A stretch of DNA of 32,000 nucleotides from Deinococcus fonticola (GTDB taxonomy: Bacteria; Deinococcota; Deinococci; Deinococcales; Deinococcaceae). The stretch lies in assembly GCF_004634215.1 (NCBI RefSeq), contig NZ_SMMH01000036.1:1-32000 (forward strand). The letters run 5' to 3'. Position 1 is the first letter of the stretch; every line of letters begins with the position of its first letter. The notes below the pieces were generated by a model. It had not been told where the DNA came from. It saw nothing but the letters and a program-made list of their open reading frames with translations, and did not search any database. The position numbers were made by a program, and so were the translations under genes. Shown piece after piece: positions 23,456 through 32,000 of the stretch.

Positions 23456-24541
23456 TTATCCGACGGGCTGGTGCTGGTACAGTTCCACGACGCGCCGCAG
23501 GAGTTTCAGGCCTTTGGGAAGGCTGCTGCCCTGCACCCACTCGTCTTCGCGGTGGGCATTGCCGCCCCGGTAGACGCCCAGGGTCATGGCAGGCAGCTGG
23601 TGGGGCACAGCGGCGTTGGCATCGGTGCTGCTGGAGGCCTGCCGGAAATCCAGGCGCTGTTCTTTCGCGGCCTGCTGGGCCAGGTCGAGCAGCGGCCCAG
23701 CCCTCAGGTCACCGCCGGGCCGGTCGCCGACGCGTTCGATGCTGAGGCTGACACCAGCGTCCCGGGCGGCGCGGTTCAGCACCTCCTGGGCACGGCTGTC
23801 GAGCTCCATCAGCGGTTCAGGGTCAAGGGAACGTAGGTCGAGCAGCAGCTCGGCCGTCGCGGCGATGCTGTTCACGCTGTTTCCGCCGGTGGCCGTGCCG
23901 ACGTTCAGGGTGGTGCGCGGCGAGAGGGGCCGGTGCAGGGCGTACAGGCCGCTGATCGCCAGCCCCAGGGCGTGCAGGGCGCTGGGGGCCTCGTCGCCCC
24001 AGGAGTGCCCCCCAGGCCCCACAAACCGGGCCTTGTAGCGCCGGACACCCACGCCCTTGGTGACCGCCACGCCCAGGTAACCGTCCACGGCCAGCAGCGC
24101 CCCCAGGCCGGCGCGGTTGCGCGCGAGGAAGTGCTTGGCGCCGCGCAGGTCGCCCAGGCCTTCCTCACCGACGTTGGCGACCACCCACAGCGGGCGTCTG
24201 AGTTGCCCGGTCTGCCCGCGCAGGTCACGCAGAAAGGCCGTGACCACCGCCAGGCTGGCACTGTTGTCACCCACGCCCGGCCCGCTGTACCGGTCGCCGT
24301 CCTGCTGCACAGTTACATCTGTCTGAGGGCCGAACACGGTGTCCAGGTGCGCCATGACCGCCAGCGCAGGCCGCTGCGCCGTGCCTGGAGGCGCAATGCG
24401 CGTCACGACGTTGCCCACCTCGTCTCGTTCGCAGGCGTACCCGAGGCCCTCCCAGAGGCGGGTGATCAGGTCAGCCCGCTGCGCCTCGTCGAAGGTCGGG
24501 GCGGGCGTCTGGGCGATGCGCGTCAGGTATTCAAGAGGCAT
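23456..24541 (-). CDS. M20 family zinc peptidase
   Basis: The protein has 361 aa. The M20 di-zinc centre is visible: His65 and Asp67 in MAHLDTVFG, Asp92 in GVGDNSAS, and Glu126/Glu127 in NVGEEGLGD, plus GGHSWGDEAPSALHALG at the lid/dimer domain. NVGTATGGNSVNSIAATAELLLDLRS is typical of the PepT/CPG2-like branch. It probably cleaves di- or tripeptides or deacylates amino acids in the cytoplasm; the substrate is not predictable. A TAGAAT box (24555-24550) lies 8 bases before the ATG. Confidence 0.93.
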   Translation of the reverse strand: MPLEYLTRIAQTPAPTFDEAQRADLITRLWEGLGYACERDEVGNVVTRIAPPGTAQRPALAVMAHLDTVFGPQTDVTVQQDGDRYSGPGVGDNSASLAVVTAFLRDLRGQTGQLRRPLWVVANVGEEGLGDLRGAKHFLARNRAGLGALLAVDGYLGVAVTKGVGVRRYKARFVGPGGHSWGDEAPSALHALGLAISGLYALHRPLSPRTTLNVGTATGGNSVNSIAATAELLLDLRSLDPEPLMELDSRAQEVLNRAARDAGVSLSIERVGDRPGGDLRAGPLLDLAQQAAKEQRLDFRQASSSTDANAAVPHQLPAMTLGVYRGGNAHREDEWVQGSSLPKGLKLLRRVVELYQHQPVG

Positions 24542-24709
24542 TACCGCAAATTCTAGAGCATGAAGATAGCCGAATAACCGTCCGTGAAGGTGAACGGAGG
24601 GCGGATTTCAACGAGCAGCACAGAGAAAGCCTGAAGACTCAGGGGCTTTGGCCGTCGGGAACCCCCGCCAACCCCGCCTCCGCCTGGGCGCACGTCCGGG
24701 CGGCCGCAC

Positions 24710-25498
<789 letters not shown>

Positions 25499-25605
25499 CC
25501 GCGCATTCTGTCACTTTCAGGTGAAAAGGAGATGGAGTTAGCGGTGCAGGAAGCGGCACATCGGTGTGGCGATAACCTCGCGCAGAGGGCAACTCGGCGG
25601 CCCGT

Positions 25606-26988
25606 TCAGTCGTCGGCGCTGTTTTCTTCCGCGGGTCTTTCGGCGAGGTGTTCCCGGACGGCGGCGATGAGGTACGTGCAGGCTTCGGCACAGGGCACCG
25701 CGCCGGGAACGCCTGTCAGGAAAGTGTGTGGCAGGGGCTGGCTGGCCCACAGGCGCGTGCGCAGGCACCTCGAGCACACGTGCCGGGCCACTTCTTCCAC
25801 CTGGGCGGGCGTGGCTTTCTGCACGCGGGCGTAAATACCGGTCTGCCGGCGGGCGGTGGTGGGCCAGGGGGTGGAGCGCAGCGAGTGGCAGCCGCACGAG
25901 TAGGCTTCCTCGACGGTGGCCGGATACAGGGCGTGAATGGCGGCGGGCAGGTCGTCTTCACTGAACACGGCCCGCCAGTGGCGCGGAAGGTTCCGGAAGG
26001 TGCGCACGGGCCGGTGAGCGCCGCTGTCGTCCACGCGAATGGTATCGCGCAGGCCTTCTACCGTGACGAAGGTGGTCAGTTCCGCGCTGGGGCGACCTTC
26101 GTCCAGGGTGTTGCGCAGGTCGAACAGCGTGCCCTGGGGGGTGATGACCGCCTCGCCGAGGCGCAGGCCCCGCCGGGCGAGTTGCATCAGTTGCGTCCAG
26201 GCGGCCAGGTGCACGCGGTCGGCGTCGCCGCTGAAGCCGTCCCGCGTGGCGTTCAGGGCGTGTCCGGCCAGCATGCGGGCCAGGGCGGGGTGCGTGCCGA
26301 CGGGCGGCGCCACAGTCACGCTTTTTCCCCCCGCCTGGCCGTCCTGAACGCCCAGACTCACGCTCAGCGCAGGGGCCGCCTCACTGAGGGCGTGGTCGCT
26401 GAAAAACGGCACCACCACGACCTGCTCGGCCTGAATAACGTCCAGCCACGGTGCGTGTGCCAGGTGATCTTCCAGGTACAGCACCTGCACTTCCGCGAAC
26501 TGCCGGGCGTCCCGGATGACCTGCGCGTGGCGTTCCAGGTGCCCCCCCCGACGGGCAGACAGGTGACCCAGCAGCACCAGCGCCACATCCTGCGCGTTCG
26601 CTTCCGGCAGGGCTTCGCGGGCACAGGCCACCAGCAAGTCACTCAGGCCGGGAAAAGAGCCGTACGGCGGCAGGTAACGCACCGTCTTGCCGCCCAGCAC
26701 GCGGGCAATCCCTTCGGGCGGTACCGGCCCCTGGTGGCCCAGCCCCAGCTCACGCGGAATCACGGTGTCGGTGAAGTACCCGTCTGACAGGAAAAACGGC
26801 ACCACCGTCACATCCGTGCTGCCCGTGACGCGCAGGGCCTGACGCAGGGAGGGCTCCTCTTTCCAGAAGCATTCGATCACTTCACTGAAGCTGCCCAGTT
26901 GCCGGAGTTCCTCGGCGACACGGTACACGCTCCGGGCCGCCCGCGAATTGACGTGTGAACCGTGACCGACCAGCACCAGCGAACGCAT
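25606..26988 (-). CDS. DR2241-type chelatase-like protein with C-terminal cysteine cluster
   Basis: The protein has 460 aa from the ATG at 26988, which has a TAGAGT box 7 bases upstream; an in-frame start at 27039 is less likely. Two CbiX-like (sirohydrochlorin chelatase) halves are visible: LVLVGHGSHVNSRAARSVY with His9, VTVVPFFLSDGYFTDTVIP, and later VALVLLGHLSARRGG and VVVVPFFSDHALSEAAP. The remaining 200 residues are the extra domains seen in D. radiodurans DR2241. They include C365-x-C367, C405-x2-C408 and C433-x3-C437, suited to a [4Fe-4S] cluster. A role in tetrapyrrole or metal handling is likely; the actual reaction is unknown. Confidence 0.9.
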   Translation of the reverse strand: MRSLVLVGHGSHVNSRAARSVYRVAEELRQLGSFSEVIECFWKEEPSLRQALRVTGSTDVTVVPFFLSDGYFTDTVIPRELGLGHQGPVPPEGIARVLGGKTVRYLPPYGSFPGLSDLLVACAREALPEANAQDVALVLLGHLSARRGGHLERHAQVIRDARQFAEVQVLYLEDHLAHAPWLDVIQAEQVVVVPFFSDHALSEAAPALSVSLGVQDGQAGGKSVTVAPPVGTHPALARMLAGHALNATRDGFSGDADRVHLAAWTQLMQLARRGLRLGEAVITPQGTLFDLRNTLDEGRPSAELTTFVTVEGLRDTIRVDDSGAHRPVRTFRNLPRHWRAVFSEDDLPAAIHALYPATVEEAYSCGCHSLRSTPWPTTARRQTGIYARVQKATPAQVEEVARHVCSRCLRTRLWASQPLPHTFLTGVPGAVPCAEACTYLIAAVREHLAERPAEENSADD

Positions 26989-26995
26989 CCCCAGC

Positions 26996-27001
26996 ACTCT
27001 A
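26996..27001 (-). promoter_or_regulatory. -10 box (TAGAGT) of the DR2241-type gene
   Basis: TAGAGT on the minus strand ends 7 bases before the ATG at 26988. Confidence 0.5.
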
Positions 27002-27109
27002 GAGCATTTGATGAACGGCCCCGCCGGCCCCAGGCACATTCGGGCAGTCCGGCGCCCATACCCTGCGCTAAGGGCTTGTAAAGCGCTCCCTCACCCGCCG
27101 GCCGGCTCC

Positions 27110-27124
27110 CTTACCTAGCGTAAG
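27110..27124 (+). promoter_or_regulatory. Inverted repeat CTTAC-N5-GTAAG with overlapping -10-like box
   Basis: The palindrome overlaps TAGCGT (27116-27121), a TANNNT box that would start transcription about 30 bases before the EF-hand gene. It may be an operator. Confidence 0.35.
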
Positions 27125-27157
27125 AAGCGAAAGACCAGTCTCCAAGGAGGTACAGCT

Positions 27158-27586
27158 ATGTTCTTTGACCAGCAAGACCGCCACCAGCAGATGGCCAACG
27201 CCTACGACCCGCGCGACACCAACCGCGACGGTACGGTCAGCCCGCAGGAAGCCGCCGCTTACATTCAGGATTACATGCGCAGCGCCTCCCCGGAGGAGCG
27301 CAACCAGATTCTGCGCGACTACATCGGTGGGATGAGCACCGACCAGCGCCAGCAGATGGGCGACGCCATCGTGCGCAGCCCCTCCAATCCGGTGCAGCAG
27401 GTCAACCACCAGAGTGACGACGATCTCATCGATGCGTACACCCGCACCGCCCAGGCCCCTGCCCAGCAGAGTGGCCCCAGCCCGCTGGAGCAGACCTTCA
27501 ACTCCGGGGCGCTCAGCAACCCCCTGGTGAAAGCCGGTCTGGTGGGCCTCGCCGCCGCCATCGGCAGCCGCATGCTGCGCCGCTAG
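27158..27586 (+). CDS. Small EF-hand protein with C-terminal hydrophobic anchor, 142 aa
   Basis: A single canonical calcium-binding loop is visible: D20-x-N22-x-D24-G25-T-V-S-P-Q-E31. A helical region follows (EAAAYIQDYMRSASPEERNQILRDYI), then a Gln/Ser/Pro-rich linker (about 80-110). The C-terminus NPLVKAGLVGLAAAIGSRMLRR is a short hydrophobic helix ending in arginines that could anchor it in the membrane. No signal peptide. AAGGAGGT lies 6 bases before the ATG, the strongest ribosome site in the window, and a clear terminator follows, so it is probably abundantly expressed. The family is not known to me. Confidence 0.82.
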   Translation: MFFDQQDRHQQMANAYDPRDTNRDGTVSPQEAAAYIQDYMRSASPEERNQILRDYIGGMSTDQRQQMGDAIVRSPSNPVQQVNHQSDDDLIDAYTRTAQAPAQQSGPSPLEQTFNSGALSNPLVKAGLVGLAAAIGSRMLRR

Positions 27587-27606
27587 GCCACGCCAGAGAA
27601 TAAAAG

Positions 27607-27632
27607 AACCGCTCCAGATGGGGCGGTTTTTT
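27607..27632 (+). terminator. Rho-independent terminator of the EF-hand gene
   Basis: A 9-base stem (27607-27615 with 27620-27628, AGAT loop) is followed by a T-run to 27632. The minus strand also has TTCTTTTA after the stem, so it may serve the convergent gene too. Confidence 0.88.
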
Positions 27633-27662
27633 AGAGATGGGCGAAGAGATTTCGGGTGCTTT

Positions 27663-28397
<735 letters not shown>

Positions 28398-28404
28398 GAA
28401 TTGA

Positions 28405-28410
28405 AGTCTA
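28405..28410 (-). promoter_or_regulatory. -10 box (TAGACT) of the metallophosphoesterase gene
   Basis: TAGACT on the minus strand ends 7 bases before the ATG at 28397. Confidence 0.5.
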
Positions 28411-28519
28411 GTGCAGGCCAGTGAAGCGGGGAAAACAACTGGCTTGCTATTCCGCTTAGGAATCGGGTGGAGGCGCAGGAATTAGGATTTTCCTGTTTCC
28501 TGAGGGCCACTTCCTTGCG

Positions 28520-28525
28520 TAAAGT
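28520..28525 (+). promoter_or_regulatory. -10 box (TAAAGT) of the diacylglycerol-kinase-like gene
   Basis: TAAAGT ends 6 bases before the ATG at 28532. The -35 region is weak (TTTCCT). Confidence 0.5.
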
Positions 28526-28531
28526 GCATCC

Positions 28532-29482
28532 ATGACAATCGCGCTTGAAGTAACTCCGCTGGAGGAGGTGGCCGAGGCGACCCTGATCTTCAACGGAAAG
28601 GCGGGTGGCAGTGAGACCGCCAGTCCGGATCACCTGGTCGAGGCGCTGCACCAGATCGGCTACCGCCCGGTGTACCGCGCTACGGCCTCCGAGGAGGACT
28701 TGAACGAGGCCCTGGCGTCCGTGACCGGCACCGTGTTCGTGGCGGGCGGCGACGGCACCATCCGGGCGGCGGCCATGCACCTGGCGGGCCGCCCGGGCGT
28801 CACCCTGGGCGTCATCCCCATGGGCACGGCGAACAACATCGGGCGCATGCTGGGTGTGCAGGGAGAACCTCTCAGCGTCATCGCCAGCTACCAGGGCGCG
28901 CAGGTGCGACCCTTCGACATCGGCAAGGTGACGGCCCCGTGGGGCGTGGATTATTTTCTGGAGGCATGCGGGTGCGGCGCCTTCGCGGACGTGATGGCCG
29001 AGTACGACCCGGAAGGCGGCAAGAGCCCGGTGCGGGCCGTGCAGGCCGTGGCCGCCACGCTGACGACCTTCGATCCTGCCCCGCTCTCCCTGAAACTGGA
29101 CGGTCAGGAGTTGCCGGACATCCCTTACGCGCTGCTGGAGGTCATGAACACCAAGGCCACCGGCCCGAGGTTGCGCCTGGCGACCAGTGCCGACCCGCAC
29201 GATGGGCGGCTGGACGTCATTCGCATCGACCAGCAGGAACGCGACAGTGTGCTGGCCTACATGGCCGCCCTCGCACGCGACGAGTTCGAGGCGCTGCCCA
29301 GCGTACAGGCTGACCAGGTGCAGTGCATCGAAATTCCCTACCACGGCCAGGCATTCCACGTCGACGGCGAGGTCAGGCCAGGCGAGCAGGGCCAGGCGGG
29401 AACCGTGAAAATAGAGGTGTGGCCCGGTGCCTTAAGCGTCCTCGTGCCTCAAGTGGCCGCACCCGCGGAGGTTCGACCGTGA
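28532..29482 (+). CDS. Diacylglycerol/lipid kinase family protein (YegS/DgkB fold)
   Basis: The protein has 316 aa. GGDGT (72-76) is the ATP-binding/catalytic motif, and PMGTANNIGRMLG (97-109) is the second signature. The N-terminal LIFNGKAGG corresponds to the usual NPxAG entry strand. The C-terminal part has GPRLRLATSADPHDGRLDVI and FHVDGEVR, equivalent to the family's DGE motif. It should phosphorylate a lipid such as diacylglycerol or a related long-chain substrate at the membrane. The next gene overlaps its stop (GTGA), so both are made from one message. Confidence 0.93.
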   Translation: MTIALEVTPLEEVAEATLIFNGKAGGSETASPDHLVEALHQIGYRPVYRATASEEDLNEALASVTGTVFVAGGDGTIRAAAMHLAGRPGVTLGVIPMGTANNIGRMLGVQGEPLSVIASYQGAQVRPFDIGKVTAPWGVDYFLEACGCGAFADVMAEYDPEGGKSPVRAVQAVAATLTTFDPAPLSLKLDGQELPDIPYALLEVMNTKATGPRLRLATSADPHDGRLDVIRIDQQERDSVLAYMAALARDEFEALPSVQADQVQCIEIPYHGQAFHVDGEVRPGEQGQAGTVKIEVWPGALSVLVPQVAAPAEVRP

Positions 29483-30438
29483 GCCAGCCCGAGAAACCCG
29501 AGAACCTCGAGACTACCGAGAAGCCCAGCCCCGCGAACCCCGCCCCAGTATCGCCCTCCCCGGTGTCCAGCAAACAGTCGCCGGCAGGCAAACCCCTCCC
29601 GCCGCCGGACCCGGCAGCCAAACGAACGCGCCCGGTGGCCGTGTCCGTCATCATGCAGGCGCATGACGCCCTGGGCAAACTCCTGAAGCTGCCGCCGCGC
29701 ACGCTGGAAAAGGGCCTGCCGAACAACATTGTGTGGCGAGAGGGCGTGCAGGTCATGCGCATGGATTTGCACATGCACACCGAAGTCAGCCACGACTGCA
29801 AAACGGCCCTGCGCGATATTCCGGCGTGGATGCTGCGCACCAATACGCGCGTGGTGGCCGTCACCGACCACGACCAGCAGCGCGGCGGCCCCGAGTTACA
29901 GCAGATCATCCGCGACATGGGCCTCGACGACCGCCTGAGTGTCATTCCCGGTGAGGAAGTCACCACCTCCGAGGGCGAATTGATCGGCCTCTTTCTCAAA
30001 GAACGCATCGAGCCAAAACTTTCGCCGGAAGAGACGGTGAGGCAAATCAAGGCGCAGGGCGGCCTGGTGCTTCTTCAGCACGGGTTCGACCCGCTCAAAC
30101 GCTACCGTTTACGCCCCGAGGCCACCGCCCGCATCGCCGATGACATCGACATCGTGGAAACGTTCAATTCGCGCCTGTCCCGGCACCACTGGAACCGTGT
30201 GGCCGCCGAGTGGGGATCTGCCCGCAACCTGCCTTTCAGTGCGGGCAGTGATGCCCATACCCTGCGCGACATCGGGGAGGCCTGGGTAGAAACGCCTTTC
30301 CGACTCATTCACACGCCCGAGCAGTTGATCACGGCCCTGCGCGAGGGCCAGGTCGCAGGGCGCTGGACACATCCCGTCGAGGCTTACGGCGTGAAACAGT
30401 GGCGTAACTTCAACAGCCAATTCCGCCGCGACAGCTAG
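29479..30438 (+). CDS. PHP domain phosphoesterase with Pro-rich N-terminal tail
   Basis: The protein has 319 aa from the GTG at 29479, which has GGAGG 7 bases upstream and overlaps the previous stop; a longer frame from 29323 would be read-through. Residues 1-50 are Pro/Ser/Glu-rich and probably disordered. The PHP core starts at MDLHMHTEVS (His98, His100), then AVTDHDQQ (Asp130, His131), PGEEVTT, LLQHGFDP and SAGSDAHTL, the full set of metal ligands. Related enzymes act on nucleotides or on RNA 5' ends (TrpH/RNase AM type). Its coupling to a lipid kinase is unexplained. Confidence 0.92.
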   Translation: MSQPEKPENLETTEKPSPANPAPVSPSPVSSKQSPAGKPLPPPDPAAKRTRPVAVSVIMQAHDALGKLLKLPPRTLEKGLPNNIVWREGVQVMRMDLHMHTEVSHDCKTALRDIPAWMLRTNTRVVAVTDHDQQRGGPELQQIIRDMGLDDRLSVIPGEEVTTSEGELIGLFLKERIEPKLSPEETVRQIKAQGGLVLLQHGFDPLKRYRLRPEATARIADDIDIVETFNSRLSRHHWNRVAAEWGSARNLPFSAGSDAHTLRDIGEAWVETPFRLIHTPEQLITALREGQVAGRWTHPVEAYGVKQWRNFNSQFRRDS

Positions 30439-30562
30439 AGAATTGGACAAAAGAACGGACTGCTTTTTGGCCGAGCAAAGCGAGTGAATTTAAGCAAGCA
30501 GGATAGACTGGCACAGCCATGAAGGGGAGAATGGATTGCTCTGTAGAACAGCACCCGCATCA

Positions 30563-30591
30563 TTCGCAGACCTGCTCTAAGGGCGTATAAC
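30563..30591 (+). promoter_or_regulatory. Promoter of the acetyltransferase gene
   Basis: TTCGCA (30563-30568), 17 bases, TATAAC (30586-30591), then 6 bases to the ATG at 30598. A leaderless transcript is likely. Confidence 0.55.
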
Positions 30592-30597
30592 GGGGAT

Positions 30598-31221
30598 ATG
30601 ACTTCTGCTGCGCTGCGCCGCGCCCGCCCGGAAGATGAGCGGGCGTTTTACGACATCTGCCTGCTGACCGGAGACAGCGGAGCGGATGCGTCCGCGTTAT
30701 ATAAGGATCCTCAATTGCTGGGGCACGTGTATGCCGTGCCCTACCTTCGTTTTTCCCCTGATTTCGCCTTTGTCCTGGAAGATGCCGAGGGCGTAGGCGG
30801 GTACGTCATTGCCGCGCCGGATTCGCAGGCATTCGAGGAGACGCTGGAACGCGAGTGGTGGCCCATTTTACGCCAGCAATACCCCGACCCTGCCAACATC
30901 CCCCACGAGCAACGCACGCCCGACCAGCGCATGATCAACCTGATTCATCACCCAAACCACACACACGATGACTTGCAAAGCGAATACCCCGCGCACCTTC
31001 ACATTGACCTACTGCCCCGCATGCAGGGGGGTGGGAACGGCAAGCGGCTTATGCACACCCTGATGGACGCCCTGGAAGACGTGGGCTGTCCGGGTGTGCA
31101 CTTGGGCGTTGGGGGCCGCAATGAGAACGCAGTCGGCTTTTACCGTCACCTGGGTTTTCAGCAATTGCAGGCCCATCCGTGGGGGTACACCTTCGGCATG
31201 TCCCTTCCACGCCGGCTTTAG
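30598..31221 (+). CDS. GNAT family N-acetyltransferase
   Basis: The protein has 207 aa. YPAHLHIDLLPRMQGGGNGKRLM (130-152) carries the acetyl-CoA pyrophosphate loop Q143-x2-G-x-G148, and GRNENAVGFYRHLGFQQL (173-190) is the typical last helix/strand. The PAHLHIDLLP run resembles the acetyltransferase-like group related to the C-terminal domain of O-GlcNAcase. The acceptor is unknown; an insert with several His residues (LIHHPNHTHDD, 115-125) is notable. Stands alone, with its own promoter. Confidence 0.92.
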   Translation: MTSAALRRARPEDERAFYDICLLTGDSGADASALYKDPQLLGHVYAVPYLRFSPDFAFVLEDAEGVGGYVIAAPDSQAFEETLEREWWPILRQQYPDPANIPHEQRTPDQRMINLIHHPNHTHDDLQSEYPAHLHIDLLPRMQGGGNGKRLMHTLMDALEDVGCPGVHLGVGGRNENAVGFYRHLGFQQLQAHPWGYTFGMSLPRRL

Positions 31222-31227
31222 GCCAGC

Positions 31228-31243
31228 GACCGGATATCCGGTC
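31228..31243. repeat. Perfect 16-bp palindrome
   Basis: GACCGGATATCCGGTC starts 7 bases after the acetyltransferase stop. It has no loop and no T-run, so it is not an ordinary terminator. Confidence 0.6.
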
Positions 31244-31396
31244 AATATCCAAGATTGCCTCCAGAAAATCAGGCCGAAACGCTCTGGGTTCTATTGTCTT
31301 TGGGGGATATCTGGTTCAGTGAGCAAGCCGGCCCCTGCATGAAGGAAGAGCAATGAAAATAGTGGCCCCGGTCAGTGCAGTGTCAGACGAAAAAGC

Positions 31397-31402
31397 TATA
31401 CT
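31397..31402 (+). promoter_or_regulatory. -10 box (TATACT) of the tmRNA gene
   Basis: TATACT lies about 34 bases before the mature 5' end of tmRNA. No clear -35 is visible. Confidence 0.5.
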
Positions 31403-31435
31403 TTATGACGCTGAAGACCTCTTCAGCCACCGCTC

Positions 31436-31783
<348 letters not shown>

Positions 31784-31787
31784 AGCA

Positions 31788-31815
31788 AACCCCGCCACAC
31801 AGCGGGGTTTTTCTT
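31788..31815 (+). terminator. Terminator of the tmRNA gene
   Basis: An 8-base GC-rich stem (31788-31795 with 31802-31809, 6-base loop) is followed by TTTTTCTTC. Confidence 0.88.
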
Positions 31816-31816
31816 C

Positions 31817-31822
31817 TATAAT
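31817..31822 (+). promoter_or_regulatory. -10 box (TATAAT) of tRNA-Leu(UAA)
   Basis: A perfect TATAAT lies 21 bases before the tRNA, directly after the tmRNA terminator. The -35 is not recognisable. Confidence 0.6.
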
Positions 31823-31843
31823 GCACGGGCCTCAGCGGCAACA

Positions 31844-31927
31844 GCCGGGATGGCGGAATGGTAGACGCAACCGACTTAAAATCGGTCGCCGCAAGGCGTG
31901 TGGGTTCAAGTCCCATTCTCGGCACCA
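31844..31927 (+). tRNA. tRNA-Leu (anticodon UAA)
   Basis: The acceptor arms GCCGGGA and TCTCGGC pair with one G-T, and CCA is encoded. The anticodon loop CTTAAAA within ACCGA/TCGGT gives TAA, which reads UUA and UUG. The long variable arm GTCGCCGCAAGGCGT is typical of leucine tRNA. Confidence 0.96.
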
Positions 31928-31933
31928 CGCGAG

Positions 31934-31960
31934 CTCTCTCAGACCCCTGAGAGAGTTTTT
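31934..31960 (+). terminator. Terminator of tRNA-Leu(UAA)
   Basis: A perfect 9-base stem (31934-31942 with 31947-31955, ACCC loop) is followed by TTTTT. Confidence 0.88.
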
Positions 31961-32000
31961 GGTTATGTCCTCGCAACTGTAAGTTACAGCTGTTTCGGGC

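Noticed and set aside
23245..23745. 166-aa plus-strand frame after the nitroreductase gene
   Set aside because: Cys/Arg/Gly-rich composition, no start signal, and more than half is antisense to the M20 peptidase.
24619..24650. Possible terminator after the VC0807-like gene (AAAGCC...GGCTTT on the minus strand)
   Set aside because: The stem needs a two-base bulge and the following sequence is only weakly T-rich.
30519..30590. 23-codon frame MKGRMDCSVEQHPHHSQTCSKGV with a TAGACT box 9 bases upstream
   Set aside because: The spacing is outside the common 6-7 bases, and there is no conservation information or ribosome site.

Overview
The window is a high-GC chromosomal segment of a Deinococcus species. 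The evidence is the gene content: an orthologue of the Deinococcus chelatase-like protein DR2241, small proteins of Deinococcus type, and a recurrent promoter layout in which a TANNNT -10 box lies 6-7 bases before the start codon. That layout matches the abundant leaderless mRNAs known from Deinococcus. Genes are packed on both strands and the segment is mostly core genome.

Layout from left to right. At the left edge is the C-terminal end of what looks like a transposase. Then come an unknown protein and ftsY. A possible accessory cluster follows at 2154-6381: a DUF4385 protein on the minus strand, then two plus-strand pairs. The first pair is an ADP-ribosyltransferase-like protein overlapping an ADP-ribosylglycohydrolase; the second is a double SUKH (SMI1/KNR4) protein overlapping a nucleotidyltransferase-like protein. 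Next is ppk, with PHO-box-like repeats upstream, and a minus-strand fatty acid synthesis cluster, fabH-fabD-[membrane protein, secreted protein]-fabG-acpP-fabF, ending in a clear terminator. The two unrelated genes sit between fabD and fabG and are flanked by a 25-bp repeat of the fabG promoter/start region.

Upstream of fabH on the same strand are scpA, trpS (with a [4Fe-4S]-type cysteine pattern), an M50-like membrane protease, a Nudix hydrolase, an unknown protein with a palindrome in its promoter, and an S1C protease. Around 20 kb are rpsO, tRNA-Leu(GAG) and the SRP RNA gene. With ftsY, this places two SRP-pathway genes in the window. The right third holds a beta-carbonic anhydrase, nitroreductase, M20 peptidase, VC0807-like membrane protein, the DR2241 orthologue, an EF-hand protein, a metallophosphoesterase, a diacylglycerol-kinase-like/PHP gene pair, a GNAT acetyltransferase, tmRNA and tRNA-Leu(UAA).

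The most interesting points are the putative ADP-ribosylation/de-ADP-ribosylation gene pair, the insertion into the fab cluster with a duplicated leaderless promoter, and the palindromic operator at 18222-18240. Functions are inferred from motifs read by eye; no searches were run.
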